In this document: one piece after another, positions 1 through 11,035 of the stretch
Layout: each line of letters opens with the position of its first letter
How positions within the stretch are numbered: the first letter of the stretch is position 1
Origin: Sipunculus nudus
Taxonomy: Eukaryota > Annelida > Sipuncula > Golfingiida > Sipunculidae
Length of the DNA stretch: 64,000 bases
Assembly: GCA_026874595.1 (NCBI GenBank)
Contig: CM049306.1
Location: forward strand, 53,660,019 to 53,724,018
Direction: 5' to 3'
Program-made: the position numbers and the translations under genes
The notes under the pieces: model-generated
What the model saw: only the letters and a program-made list of their open reading frames with translations
What the model was told of the DNA's origin: nothing
Database searches by the model: none

Positions 1-616
1 TTCTAGTTAAAATGAAACTGCATTTGGAATACTCTTAACTGACTACAAGTTAACCAGTGCGTCTCTGTGACTTCCTAGTTATACACATACGATCATATCC
101 CAGCACTTCTGACTGACTTTCAAGATGGCTTCCGAGCACAAAATCGTCCATAAAGTTCAGATTAAATAATGGATCACTATTATTCTCCACAGAAGGATAA
201 TAAAGATCTTATTGTATCAGGGGAAAAAACAAAGCGGTATTGAAGCGTTAGCATTTTGTATATGCTTTAAACTGCTTTATTTATAAAACAATTCCTTGGT
301 TTCCAGCTTCTGGCTTCAGACTTCCAAGTTTACATACATGACCGCGCCATGACACCTTTAGTTTTGAATGAGAAGTACCGCTTCACGTGAATCGGTGCCA
401 CAGTGATGAAAGGAGGTAATAAATGTAATTATTTTTGTGTAACAACATTTTTTCTTCGATAATAAGCACATTTAATACGACTATATAAGCTTGTGATGCC
501 AAATAAAACCAGACAGGAAATGTTTTGATCCGACCCTTAGAATGGGCATTCTGTTGTGACTGCCATCATGACTCCAGGCCCTATCAATTTATTTCCGTAG
601 GCCAGAGTGTCATGTT
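1..616. other. Non-coding stretch, nothing recognised
   Basis: AT-rich sequence without a convincing exon. A short open frame starts at an ATGGCTTCC context near 125 but stops after 14 codons and has no clear splice donor. The end near 545-616 grades into the 3' part of a family A repeat. Confidence 0.4.
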
Positions 617-737
617 ATCATGGCTACAGACATCCATGCTAATATACAACACACCTCATTCTATTTCCCCTTGACACTCAATCCGTTCCACTCTGATTTC
701 AGGGGGATACACGTAGTCGTTTGTCGACTACCTGTAT
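617..737 (+). mobile_element. Family A repeat, 3' fragment (A1)
   Basis: This keeps only the right end of family A: the conserved 'gacatccatgctaatat' block, a decayed subterminal GGGGGATAC, the hairpin GTAGTCG-tttgt-CGACTAC and the terminal CTGTATTCTAG. The left part and the tandem core are missing. It directly abuts the inverted LTR-like repeat that follows. Confidence 0.7.
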
Positions 738-1358
738 TCTAGTTTATTCTTAAAACAACTCTTACATTACAACACACCAAATCAATACAATTTTACAGTA
801 AAACAGCGTTATAGCAACAAGTCAATACAATCACAGAGAAAATAATGTATGTGCACAGTACCTGGATACCAACACCATCACAACGATAAGTCCTTTAAAT
901 GTAAACTCTTGGAGAATGACAGTCCAGTGGAAAGTTCTTGCAACAACTCATAAAGTAAACTGAAGGCCAAATGCATAAAATCCAGGAGAAAGTCTTTGAA
1001 AATGTATAATTGCCGCATTCGTCGGAAAAGGTCCTCGAATCTTACACATGCTTCTGCGTCCGCTGGAATCTGCTCTGCTGTCTGCCCCCTTGTTCTAAAA
1101 AACAGCCCTTTTATATACCTTCACACCTCAAGCCGGGAATTTTCAACTTCTTGAATAGTCTATAAGGTCTTGCACAACACACGTTACAGGAATTCTCTAG
1201 AAAAACAGCGCTGCGTGTCTCCACACACCATGGTGTACATGTGAGTCATGACCAAGCCAGCAGGACAACAAGAGTTCAACCGGTACGGATCAAACATAGA
1301 ATGTAACAAGGGGCCAGGCAAGAGCGCTACAACATGAGTTACGCCCGTGTCACACAAT
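738..1358 (-). mobile_element. LTR-like repeat, inverted copy (G1)
   Basis: Read on the minus strand this starts near TGTGACACGGGCG and has a TATA box (TATAAAAG, about 1108-1119). It then runs through a leader and a T-rich segment to a polyadenylation-type AATAAA by 740-750. The minus-strand stretch from 'tatccaggtactgt' to 'gttgttttaagaataaa' matches + strand sequence at 4018-4145 and 27180-27290. A promoter followed by AATAAA suggests a solo LTR, but target duplications and internal genes were not found. Confidence 0.55.
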
Positions 1359-1436
1359 AACAGTCTTGATTGCTTATTGAGATTTTAATGAAATGTTGTA
1401 AACGAGATGTTTATGTTATGTTGTAAATAAGATGAT

Positions 1437-1844
1437 TTTTAGCTCAGCTGACTGAAAGTCCGGCCGTCCATTAACAGGGCACAAATCATAACCACTGGAC
1501 CTGGAATCTTCTTACTTGACATCCAGGGAGGTCCATAAAAAATGTCCTTGGAAACCTGAAATTAGGTCTCTGTTACCCATATTCTCCGAGCTATGGGTCT
1601 CCAAACTACCCCCCAGATTAATTATAAATTTGATACAAAAGCTTCAGTATCTGAATACCGGTAACTACTGCATGGATCACCATGAATCTTTGCATAAAGT
1701 TTGATCATGGAGTGTTCCATCAGTTCCAGCAAACTGGTGGCACCATGTGTATTTTTCTAATTTTTACAGTATTTTCTCTATTTTTGATACCTTCAAAGAA
1801 GATGTCATCTGTTAACAGGGCACAAATCTTAACTGCTGGATCTT
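1437..1844 (+). mobile_element. Family B2 element, left part (B2a)
   Basis: Starts with TTTTTAGCTCAGCTGACTGA and runs into the B2 core ('gttaacagggcacaaatc', 'cttgacatccagggaggtcc', 'ccgagctatgggtctcc'). The core begins a second unit at about 1810. It is interrupted exactly after 'ggatctt' by a B1 element and resumes at 3821 with 'ctaacttgacatc'. A decayed GGTGGCACCA copy of the shared palindrome lies at about 1736. Confidence 0.75.
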
Positions 1845-3820
1845 GATTTTTAGCTCAGCTGACTATAAGTCATCTGAGCTATAGTCGTGGTCCTTTGTCC
1901 GTCGTCCTTCCGTCCATCCGGCTGTCCTTCCGTTAACAGGGCATGTTTTAAAACTGTTGGACCTACGATTCCAAAATTTTGCATACCATTAGATGTCCCC
2001 AAAATCTCCTACCATACCGAAAATTGGGTCATTAGGACATCGTTCCTGCGAGGTATTAAGGAAAAACCTCCGTTTTCCATGAAAAAGCCATTGTTACACT
2101 TCAAGGCTGCCTAATATCAAAACCACTGATCTGTTTTTGAACATATTTAGTATTCAAATTCTTCCATACTTTTTCTATGAACATACAAAAATTTAGGCCA
2201 GTGTTGGGTCTTATTTTGAAGTTATGGGCCAAAATATAATACAATTTTTTAAAAAATCAGGAAATATATTTACTCACCTAACATGAGAATTGCTGAAGCT
2301 AGAGACTTTTTTCATGAATATAACTGTATTTAATCAAGATTCATTTGTTCACCCAAAATTAAATCTGAATTTTGCAAATTTTTCAAGTTATTAGCATAAA
2401 TAAGAAATGAATACCTTAAATTTTGTCAAACTTTGGCAATGGCACATTTTTTCCCTGTAAGCACTGTTGATTTAATTTTCACAGCATATATATATAAGGA
2501 TTTAATCTTTTAAAACCTGAAATTTCAAAGGAATTGATTGAAAAGAGTGGCTTTTATTCAAGTTTTCATACACCATGTCAAGTGTTGTTTACATCTAGCC
2601 CACCTAGTAGTACAGCCTTCACTTGCATTGTGTAACCCACCCCAGGCAGCTTGCCTTGGCTCAGCTTGGCCACTACCAGCAGGCTTCCCCTCTGCCCTGC
2701 ACTCCCCCCCCCCCCCCACCAGGTGGTGCATAAACAAGATGATTATTGTTAATATGTTATTATTTTCTGTATTTGATTCATTCTTATTCTAGGCTATGCT
2801 ACATTTTAAATTTTGTATTGTACCACCAGGGTTACAATGATTAAAGAGCACATTTAATTGTGTCCACAAAGTGGTGTATTGCTATGAAAGTGTGGATGTT
2901 CATCAGATAAGTAATTCCTTACTTCAGAAGAGTAAAAACTTCACCACGTGTGAAATTGACTATTAATTCCAGTAATAAATTTATGCTGAGATAGTAATTA
3001 GCACAATGATATTGTTTGTCCCTCATTCAACCAACAGTGTGTATACTTCATTTGAAAAGATGTTTTATTTTATCAAATTTACTGAATCTTTTATTTCATT
3101 TCAGTGAATAAAATAAAGCATGTACTGAAAACTCCAATGTGCAAAACATTTTAATAGTGATTCAAGGAATAATCTTGTAGATGCCATGTTGTGGCATTAT
3201 TTTCTTTTAAATTCTGTTTAAACATTTGTGATTTAAAAATGATAAAATATATGTGTATGCATAATATGACCCAATATGAGCTACACCCTGGATATATAAT
3301 GAATGTTACAATTCTAATATTTTACCTTATATTTCTGTTTTTTTACTCTTGATATATAATGATTGCAACTTTTGCAACAACTCTAATATTTTAACTTGTA
3401 TTTTCAGTTTTTTATTAAAATTTTATAAAACTTGTAAATAAAAAAAAATGATTCAGATATAAAATTTTAATGGAAAAAGTGGATATGTTAAAAAAATAGG
3501 CTTATATATAAACTTAAATCGTTATTATCACAAAAGTGAAATAAAGGTATTAGTCCATTCTGTCCACTTGCCTGTCCATCTGTAAATTTTCATATGCATC
3601 ACAGTATCTCAAAACTTGTACTGTTTTTCTTCATGACAGTCTTGTCAGATTATTAGTTTGCAATCATATATTTAGAACTTTACTATAACCAATTAGGAGG
3701 GCCCCTTTCCTCTTAGCTTCTCATATTTCTTATATAAATGAAAAACATTACAATAGAATATTTTGCATTTGCAAAAATTTCAAACTTCAGCTGAGCGCCG
3801 TGACCCATGGGTCCCTTGTT
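1845..3820 (+). mobile_element. Family B1 Helentron-like element, complete (B1a)
   Basis: A 1.98-kb non-autonomous element. The left end is GATTTTTAGCTCAGCTGAC followed by a (GTCY)-type stretch at about 1893-1935. The right end has TCAGCTGAGC (3787-3796), the reverse complement of GCTCAGCTGA at 1853-1862, then the 12-bp palindrome GACCCATGGGTC (3802-3813) and the tail CCTTGTT. The host B2 element rejoins cleanly across it. Its AT-rich interior has no coding potential. The second half is closely matched by 45470-47110. Confidence 0.8.
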
Positions 3821-4162
3821 CTAACTTGACATCAAAGGAGGTCCATGAAAAGTCTCTATGTAATGTGTCAGGGATTCTATGAACCCTATGCAGATTTATT
3901 GCGGCCTGTCTCCAGTTTGCTTTCGGGATTATTAAAAGAGCTTTACTTTGGACAATTTGATTTGTTTTCGTTGATTATTGGTTTTAAAGGACTTGTTGTT
4001 TCTGTGACAGTGGTGGTATCCAGGTACTGTACACTTTATTTATTATACTGTGTAATTGTATTGATTTGATGTTGTACTGTTGTTATAATGTGTAATTGTA
4101 TTGCTTTAGTGTATTGTTATGTTAGGGTTGTTTTAAGAATAAATTAAACTTATTTGTTAACA
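3821..4162 (+). mobile_element. B2 remnant followed by LTR-like repeat G2
   Basis: The first ~30 bases continue the B2 element broken by B1a. From about 3860 the sequence becomes the LTR-like family also seen at 25107 and inverted at 738. Shared landmarks are 'ttttaaaggact', 'gtgacagtggtgg', 'ccaggtactgtacacttta', 'gggttgttttaagaataaa' and 'tttgttaacaa'. It is 5'-truncated, with no TATA region. Open frames here are chance. Confidence 0.55.
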
Positions 4163-4495
4163 AACAAGTGGCCCATGGGCCATGACGCTCAGCTGAATAC
4201 AAGGAGCCTTGAACAATGGGTAAAAAGACTCCCAAAGTCAAAATCATGTATTTTGCTAATAGCCCTTAGATATAGGTTACAGTGACCTTAATCTAGATGC
4301 AGCTGCTATCATTTATGCCCTCCTGACTAATTTAGTGTTAAAATCAAGTTCTTTCACACAGCTTGTAGATAATGGGTCAGAGTGACATATCAGGTTTCCA
4401 AGGAGATTTTTAGGGACCTCTCTGAAAGTCATGTATGAGGATTTTAGGCCAAATGGATACAATTTGTGCCCCACCCAACTCACTTGGTGCTCATA
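4163..4495 (-). mobile_element. Family B2 fragment, inverted (B2c)
   Basis: On the minus strand the right end reads CAGCTGAGCGTCATGGCCCATGGGCCACTT in overlapping parts: subterminal CAGCTGAGCG, then the hairpin GGCCCATGGGCC, then CACTTGTT. Its hairpin differs from that of B1 (GACCCATGGGTC) by paired changes that keep the palindrome. The core includes the inverted 'ggtttccaaggagattt' block at about 4393. The left end is missing. Confidence 0.6.
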
Positions 4496-4537
4496 TTTTC
4501 TCCCCTAATTGACAAAATATAGTTAACCATGACCTAA

Positions 4538-6249
4538 TTGTATCCGCCAAAACAGAGTTTTGCGGATACTATGTTTTCAGCTGGTCGCCGCCGCCGCCGC
4601 CGCCGCGTAGGTGTCCGGAGAACTCCTCCGTAACCGCTGGGCGGAATTTTCCGAAACCCGGGATTATGTTCGGGTAACATGTGAACTGCTGCGCCCCGAT
4701 TTTGTTTTGACCTCTGACCTTTCCTCTGCGCTCTGCGTCCGTTTGTGCGTCTGTTTCCACACAAAAACCCACATATCTCGGGAACCGTTTGACCGATCAG
4801 GAAAATTTTTTTGCACAAATGTAGCCCTTGGAGAGCTTTATAACATACACCAAAAATGGTGGCGCCACCTGCAACCATGTTTGCACAGTGTCCATCTGTT
4901 CGTCTGCCTTGGGTTAAAATCACTCATATCTCTGCAGTGACTTGACTAATTCACCTGAAATTCGGCATGCGCAAACATCCTGGATAGCTTTTCTGATTTT
5001 ATGACAGGTGGCGCCACCTACATTCACGTTGACGCTACAGACATCCAAGCTCATATCTCCGGAACCGTTTGACCGATCAGGAAAATTCTTTTGCACAAAT
5101 GTAGCCCTTGGAGAGCTTTATAACATACACCAAAAATGGTGGCGCCACCTGCAACCATGTTTGCACAGTGTCCATCTGTTCGTCTGCCTTGGGTTAAAAT
5201 CACTCATATCTCTGCAGTGACTTGACTAATTCACCTGAAATTTGGCATGCGTATACATCCTGGATAGCTTATCTGATTTTATGACAGGTGGCGCCACCTA
5301 CATTCACGTTTACGCTGCAGACATCCAAGCTCATATCTCGGGAACCGTTTGACCGATCAGGAAAATTCTTTTGCACAAATGTAGCCCTTGGAGAGCTTTA
5401 TAACATACACCAAAAATGGTGCCGCTACCTGCAACCATGTTTGTACAGTGTCCATCTGTTTGTCTGCCTTGGGTTAAAATCACTCATATCTCTGCAGTGA
5501 CTTGACTAATTCACCTGAAATTTGGCATGCGTATACATCCTGGATAGCTTTTCTGATTTTATGACAGGTGGCGCCACCTACATTCATGTTTACGCTGCAG
5601 ACATCCAAGCTCATATCTCAGGAACCGTTTGATTGATCAGGAAAATTTTTTTGCACAAATGTAGCCCTTGGAGAGCTTTATAACATACACAAAATATGGT
5701 GGCGCCACCTGCAACCATGTTTGCACGGTGTCGAGCTGTTCGTCTGCCTTGGGTTAAAATCACTCATATCTCTGCAGTGGTTTGACTAATTCACCTGAAA
5801 TTCTGCATGCTTATACATCCTGGATAGCTTTTCTGATTTTATGACAGGTGGCGCCACCTACAATCAAGTTTACGCTGTAGACATCCAAGCTCATATCTAG
5901 GGAACCGTTTGACCAATTGGGCCAAAATTTTGCATGTGTATAGTTCTCACAAAGCTCTTTATCATACGCTAAACTGGTGGCGCCACCTGCAACCCTTTTT
6001 TGCACAGCGTCCATCTGTTTGTCTGCCAAGGGCAAAAATCACTCATATACAATATAGTGGTTTGACTTATCTGCCTTAAATTTTGCATATGTATACAACT
6101 TGGACGGCTTTCTGGATTTTTTGGTAGGTAGCGCAACCTACATACACAATTTGGCTGCAGACATCCATGCTGATATGCAACACTTCACCCGTTCCACTCT
6201 GATTTAGGCGGATACAAGTAGTCGCTTGTCGACTACCCGTATTCTAGTT
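4538..6249 (+). mobile_element. Family A Helentron-like element, complete (A2)
   Basis: A 1.7-kb non-autonomous element. Left end: TTGTATCCGCC with the hairpin GTATCCGCCAAAAC/GTTTTGCGGATAC, then a (GCC)n microsatellite at 4587-4605. Core: 280-bp tandem units, each a diverged ~149+131-bp pair, with GGTGGCGCCACC at 4858, 5007, 5138 and 5287. Right end: GGCGGATAC (6207-6215), the inverse of the left GTATCCGCC, then hairpin GTAGTCG-cttgt-CGACTAC (6218-6236) and CCGTATTCTAG at 6247, then TT. No transposase is encoded. The repeated ~70-codon open frames end in every unit because 280 is not a multiple of three. Confidence 0.85.
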
Positions 6250-6459
6250 TAATTTTGGTAATTGCAAGCTGTCATAAATGTTGAATTATGATAGTAAAGG
6301 ATATTTCATTGTCAATTGAGTTGAAACATTGAGAAAGATGGCAGTTTATAAGCCTTATACAAATTAGCCCCATTGATTTTCTGAACTGAGAAATTAATTG
6401 GGCCAAATCTTAAGCAAATGGAAATAAGTATTTGATTATTAAATTCAGATTGATAATAA
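6250..6459. other. Spacer between two family A elements
   Basis: AT-rich single-copy-looking sequence. No gene or repeat recognised. Confidence 0.4.
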
Positions 6460-9316
6460 TTGTATCCGCCAAAACAGAGTTTTGCGGATACTATGTTTTC
6501 AGCTGCACGCCGCTGCCGCCGCCGCCGCGGCGTAGGTGTCCGGAGAACTCCTCTGTAACCGCTGGGCGGAATTTTACGAAACCCGGGATTATGTTCGGGT
6601 CACATGTGAACTGCTGCGCCCCGATTTTGTTTTGACCTCTGACCTTTATTCTGCGCTCTGCGTCTGTTTGTACGTCTGTTTCCACACATAAACCAACTTA
6701 TCTCGGGAACCGTTTGACCGATCAGGAAATTTTTTTTGCACAAATGTAGCCCTTGGAGAGCTTTATAACATACACAAAAAATGGTGGCGCCACCTGCAAC
6801 CATGTTTGCACAGTGTCCATCTGTTCGTCTGCCTTGGGTTAAAATCACTCATATCTCTGCAGTGACTAGACTAATTCACCTGAAATTCGGCATGCGTAAA
6901 CATCCTGGATAGCTTTTCTGATTTTATGACAGGTGGCGCCACCTACATTCACGTTTACGCTGCAGACATCCAAGCTCATATCTCGGGAACCATTTGACCG
7001 ATCAGGAAAATTTTTTTGCACAAATGTAGCCCTTGGAGAGCTTTATAACATACACAAAAAATGGTGGCGCCACCTGCAACCATCTTTGCACACTGTCCAT
7101 CTGTTCCTCTGCCTTGGGTTAAAATCACTCATATCTCTGCAGTGACTTGACTAATTCACCTGAAAATCGGCATGCGTAAACATCCTGGATAGCTTTTCTG
7201 ATTTTATGACAGGTGGTGCCACCTACATTCACGTTTACGCTGTAGACATCCAAGCTCATATCTAGGGAACCGTTTGACCGATCAGGAAAATTTTTTTTGC
7301 ACAAATGTAGCCCTTGGAGAGCTTTATAACATACACAAAAAAGGATGGCACCACCTGCAACCATGTTTGCACAGTGTCCATCTGTTCGTCTGCCTTGGGT
7401 TAAAATCACTCATATCTCTGCAGTGACTAGACTAATTCACCTGAAATTCGGCATGCGTAAACATCCTGGATAGCTTTTCTGATTTTATGACAGGTGGCGC
7501 CACCTACATTCACGTTTACGCTGCAGACATCCAAGCTCATATCTAGGGAACCGTTTGACCGATCAGGAAAATTTTTTTTGCACAAATGTAGCCCTTGGAG
7601 AGCTTTATAACATACACAAAAAAGGATGGCACCACCTGCAACCATGTTTGCACAGTGTCCATCTGTTCGTCTGCCTTGGGTTAAAATCACTCATATCTCT
7701 GCAGTGACTAGACTAATTCACCTGAAATTCGGCATGCGTAAACATCCTGGATAGCTTTTCTGATTTTATGACAGGTGGCGCCACCTACATTCACGTTTAC
7801 GCTGCAGACATCCAAGCTCATATCTCGGGAACCGTTTGACCGATCAGGAAAATTTTTTTGCACAAATGTAGCCCTTGGAGAGCTTTATAACATACACAAA
7901 AAATGGTGGCGCCACCTGCAACCATGTTTGCACAGTGTCCATCTGTTCCTCTGCCTTGGTTTAAAATCACTCATATCTCTGCAGTGACTTGACTAATTCA
8001 CCTGAAAATCGGCATGCGTAAACATCCTGGATAGCTTTTCTGATTTTATGACAGGTGGCGCCACCTACATTCACGTTTACGCTGCAGACATCCAAGCTCA
8101 TATCTAAGGAACCGTTTGACCGATCAGGAAAATTTTTTTGCACAAATGTAGCCCTTGGAGAGCTTTATAACATACACAAAAAATGGTGGCGCCACCTGCA
8201 ACCATGTTTGCACAGTGTCCATCTGTTCGTCTGCCTTGGGTTAAAATCACTCATATCTCTGCAGTGACTTGACTAATTCACCTGAAAATCGGCATGCGTA
8301 AACATCCTGGATAGCTTTTCTGATTTTATGACAGGAGGCGCCACCTACATTAACGTTTACGCTGCAGACATCCAAGCTCATATCTAGGGAACCGTTTGAC
8401 CGATCAGGAAAATTTTTTTGCACAAATGTAGCCCTTGGAGAGCTTTATAACATACACAAAAAAGGATGGCACCACCTGCAACCATGTTTGCACAGTGTCC
8501 ATCTGTTCGTCTGCCTTGGGTTAAAATCACTCATATCTCTGCAGTGACTTGACTAATTCACCTGAAATTCGGCATGCGTATACATCCTGGATAGCTTTTC
8601 TGATTTTATGACAGGTGGCGCCACCTACATTCACGTTTACGCTGCAGACATCCAAGCTCATATCTCGGGAACCGTTTGACTGATTGGGCCAAAATTATAG
8701 ATCTCACATAGCTCTTCATCATACGCAAAACTGGTGGCGCCACCTGCAGCCATTTTTGCACAGCTCCTGTCTGTTTGTCTGCCATGGGATAAAATCACTC
8801 ATATCTCGGCAGTGGTTTTACATATCTGCCTAAAATTTTGCATATTTATACATCCCTGACAGCTCTCTTGATTTTATGACAGGTGGCGCCACCTGCATTC
8901 TAGTTTATGCAGCAGACATCCAAGCTCATATCTTGAGAATCGTTTGACCGATTGGGCCAAAGTTTTGCATGTGTATAGTTCTCACATAGCTCTTTATCAT
9001 ACGCAAAACTGGTGGCGTCACCTGCAACCATTTTTGCTCAGCGTCCATGTGTTTGTCTGCCACGGGCTAAAATCACTCATATACATGTAGTGGTTTGACT
9101 TATCTGCCTTAAATTTTGCATATGTATACAACTTGGACAGCTTTCTGGATTTTGTGGTAGGGGGGGCAACCTACATACACAATTTGGCTGCAGACATCCA
9201 TGCTAATATGCAACAGTCTATTTCCCCTTGCCACTCAATCCATGCCTCACTTCACCCGTTCCACTCTGATTTAGGCGGATACACGTAGTCGCTTGTCGAC
9301 TACCCGTATTCTAGTT
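6460..9316 (+). mobile_element. Family A element, expanded core (A3)
   Basis: Same ends as A2 (TTGTATCCGCC at 6460; CCGTATTCTAG ending 9314) but 2.85 kb long because the 280-bp core is amplified to roughly nine or ten units. Units between 6850 and 8640 are very similar, which points to recent unequal exchange or replication slippage. The units nearest the right end (8640-9180) are more divergent. Some units carry GGATGGCACCACC in place of GGTGGCGCCACC, a CpG-to-CpA change plus one insertion. Confidence 0.85.
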
Positions 9317-9712
9317 TCAATTTTCCAAGGATATTTTTCATGGAACTCTGATGACAGTTTTATTGCAGGTCTGAATAAAGAGAAAAAAATTAGTAAAAAT
9401 TGGAAAAAATATAGGTGGTGCCACCAGTTTGCAGGAAGTGATGACACATCCCATGATCAATATATAAATCATGCAAAGAATCATGGTGATCAATGCAGTA
9501 GTTATTCATATACTCAAGCTTTTGTATCAAATTTTGCTATATTCGGGGGGGTACTTCGGAGCCCCATAGCTGGAAGGATATGGCTAACAGAGACCTAATC
9601 TCAGTTTCCAAGGAGATTTTTCTTGGACCTCCCTGGATGTCAAGTTAGAAGATTCTAGGTCCAGTTGTTACGATTTGTGCCCTGTTAACGGCCGCCCGTT
9701 CAGTCAGCTGAG
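9317..9712 (-). mobile_element. Family B2 fragment, inverted (B2b)
   Basis: Its minus strand matches the B2 core at 62960-63250: 'ctgaaattaggtctctgtta', 'gagctatggggctccgaag', 'accatgattctttgcatg'. It ends at 9712 in the inverted B2 left end (AGTCAGCTGAGCTAAGAA). The right end is missing because A3 abuts it. A decayed GGTGGTGCCACC lies at about 9414. Confidence 0.7.
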
Positions 9713-9773
9713 CTAAGAACCACTGAATTATCTTTATTCATTCCCCTAGACATTTCACACTGCCTAGTGTTAC
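9713..9773 (+). repeat. Left flank shared with 27320-27370
   Basis: The stretch 'ctttattcattcccctagacatttcac' matches 27324-27350 almost base for base. The sequence diverges at 9774, where the 4.26-kb insertion begins, and the match resumes after 14032. The two loci are therefore copies of one older repeat, probably the LTR-like element's downstream region. Confidence 0.7.
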
Positions 9774-9789
9774 CCCTTACGAAAATGGA

Positions 9790-10110
9790 AAGTACTCACA
9801 TATATGTGCCTTATATGCCCCTTATAAGGGCCTTATATGTCCCTTATATTTCCCATATAAGTGCTGTGTATGTGAGTTATATGTATATTGCAGCTATATG
9901 TTTAGTCAGGCATTGTTATATGTGAGTTATAAGGGAGTTGTATGTTTGTTATATGTCAGTTATAAGGGAGTTGCACATGAGGCCATTCTGTACATTTCAT
10001 TTATATGTGACTTGTATGGGAGATATAAGGGAGGTGAACGTGAAGGGGTTCTGTATATGTCAGTTATATGTCAGTTATAAGTTTATATACTGTGAGCTTA
10101 CTGTTCTATA
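9790..10110. repeat. TATATG/TTATAAGGG minisatellite, left array
   Basis: Degenerate tandem words such as cttatatgtg, ccttatatgt and gagttataaggg. Together with the mirrored array at 13620-14015 it forms the subterminal inverted part of the 4.26-kb insertion. Open frames through it are periodic artefacts. Confidence 0.75.
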
Positions 10111-11035
10111 AGATATATAGGACATAGACATTTTGACCAAGGGAACACAAATGCTGCAGAAACTTCTAAGTCCCAGCTCCATTATGGTTTTAAGAAAATG
10201 AATTATAATTGAATAATAAATACTGAAGAAGTATGTTAAAATGGGTATCAAAATAACCAGCTTCCTCAGAACTTTATGTATATTAGAAAAATAATACTAT
10301 AAATAATTTTTTTTTCATCTGACTTATTCATTAAGAAGTGTAAAATATAGTAATCATGCATGCAGTAAAACATCATTTACACAAAACACAATACAAAAAA
10401 ATAATTTGACTATATTTCACATTGGTTATAATTTGTGCCCTTGATAATTATAAGAAAAAATAATTCTTTTGGAATGTAGTGTATACCGTATACAAGTACT
10501 TCAGCATCTAATTGCAATTGATAACTACTTCATAAATACAGAACAAAGGGTACTGATGTAGTGTGCCACTGACCAATTATGGGAATACATGGGCATTAAC
10601 CTAATATCATATTGGTTTTAGAAACAGCTCAGCACCCACACATTTAAGCAGTAAAATATTGCCACTGAAAATCAACAGCATTGATAAAAGCAGAGGTACT
10701 TAAAAAGAATAAGAATCTGCATTCTTATTGTGACAATAACCAGCATTCTAATCAGTAAATTTCACTAGTATATGTAACTACCCCCCCCCCCCCCCCCCCC
10801 AGCAGACAAGCTTGCTGTACAAGCACTCTCTGCAATGGGCCATTGACCTTACTGTACCCTGCCCTGGAATAGTGGTGATGTCACATGAATACTGTACAGG
10901 CTGTGCACAACTAAGGCATGCAGAGTCAGTTTACATCTGTGTGATAACATCCGGTAACCGTTAAGGGAGTACACACTTTGAAGAGAAGTTCTTTGTCAAG
11001 CTGCTCAAGCAGAAGGGGAATGTATAGCTGAAAAA
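10111..11035. other. AT-rich sequence upstream of mini-gene
   Basis: Mostly AT-rich with a (C)20 run at about 10781-10800. A TGATGTCAC (CRE-like) word lies at about 10874. No TATA box is clear. The last ~90 bases before the ATG are open in its frame back to a TGA, so the ATG at 11036 is the first methionine. Confidence 0.3.

Noticed and set aside
125-169. ATGGCTTCC... short first exon of an unknown gene
   Set aside because: Only 14 codons to a stop, no convincing donor and no downstream partner exon.
5008-8267. Recurrent ~70-residue open frames (beginning MAPPTFT) in family A
   Set aside because: They come from the 280-bp repeat unit and end at each unit because 280 is not divisible by three. 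The opposite strand gives equally long frames.
4540-9314. CRISPR-like array (regular repeats with spacers)
   Set aside because: Metazoan DNA; units are contiguous tandem dimers, not short repeats with unique spacers.
9898-10080. Tyr/Gly-rich short frames in the TATATG arrays
   Set aside because: Low-complexity periodic sequence; no start context or homology.
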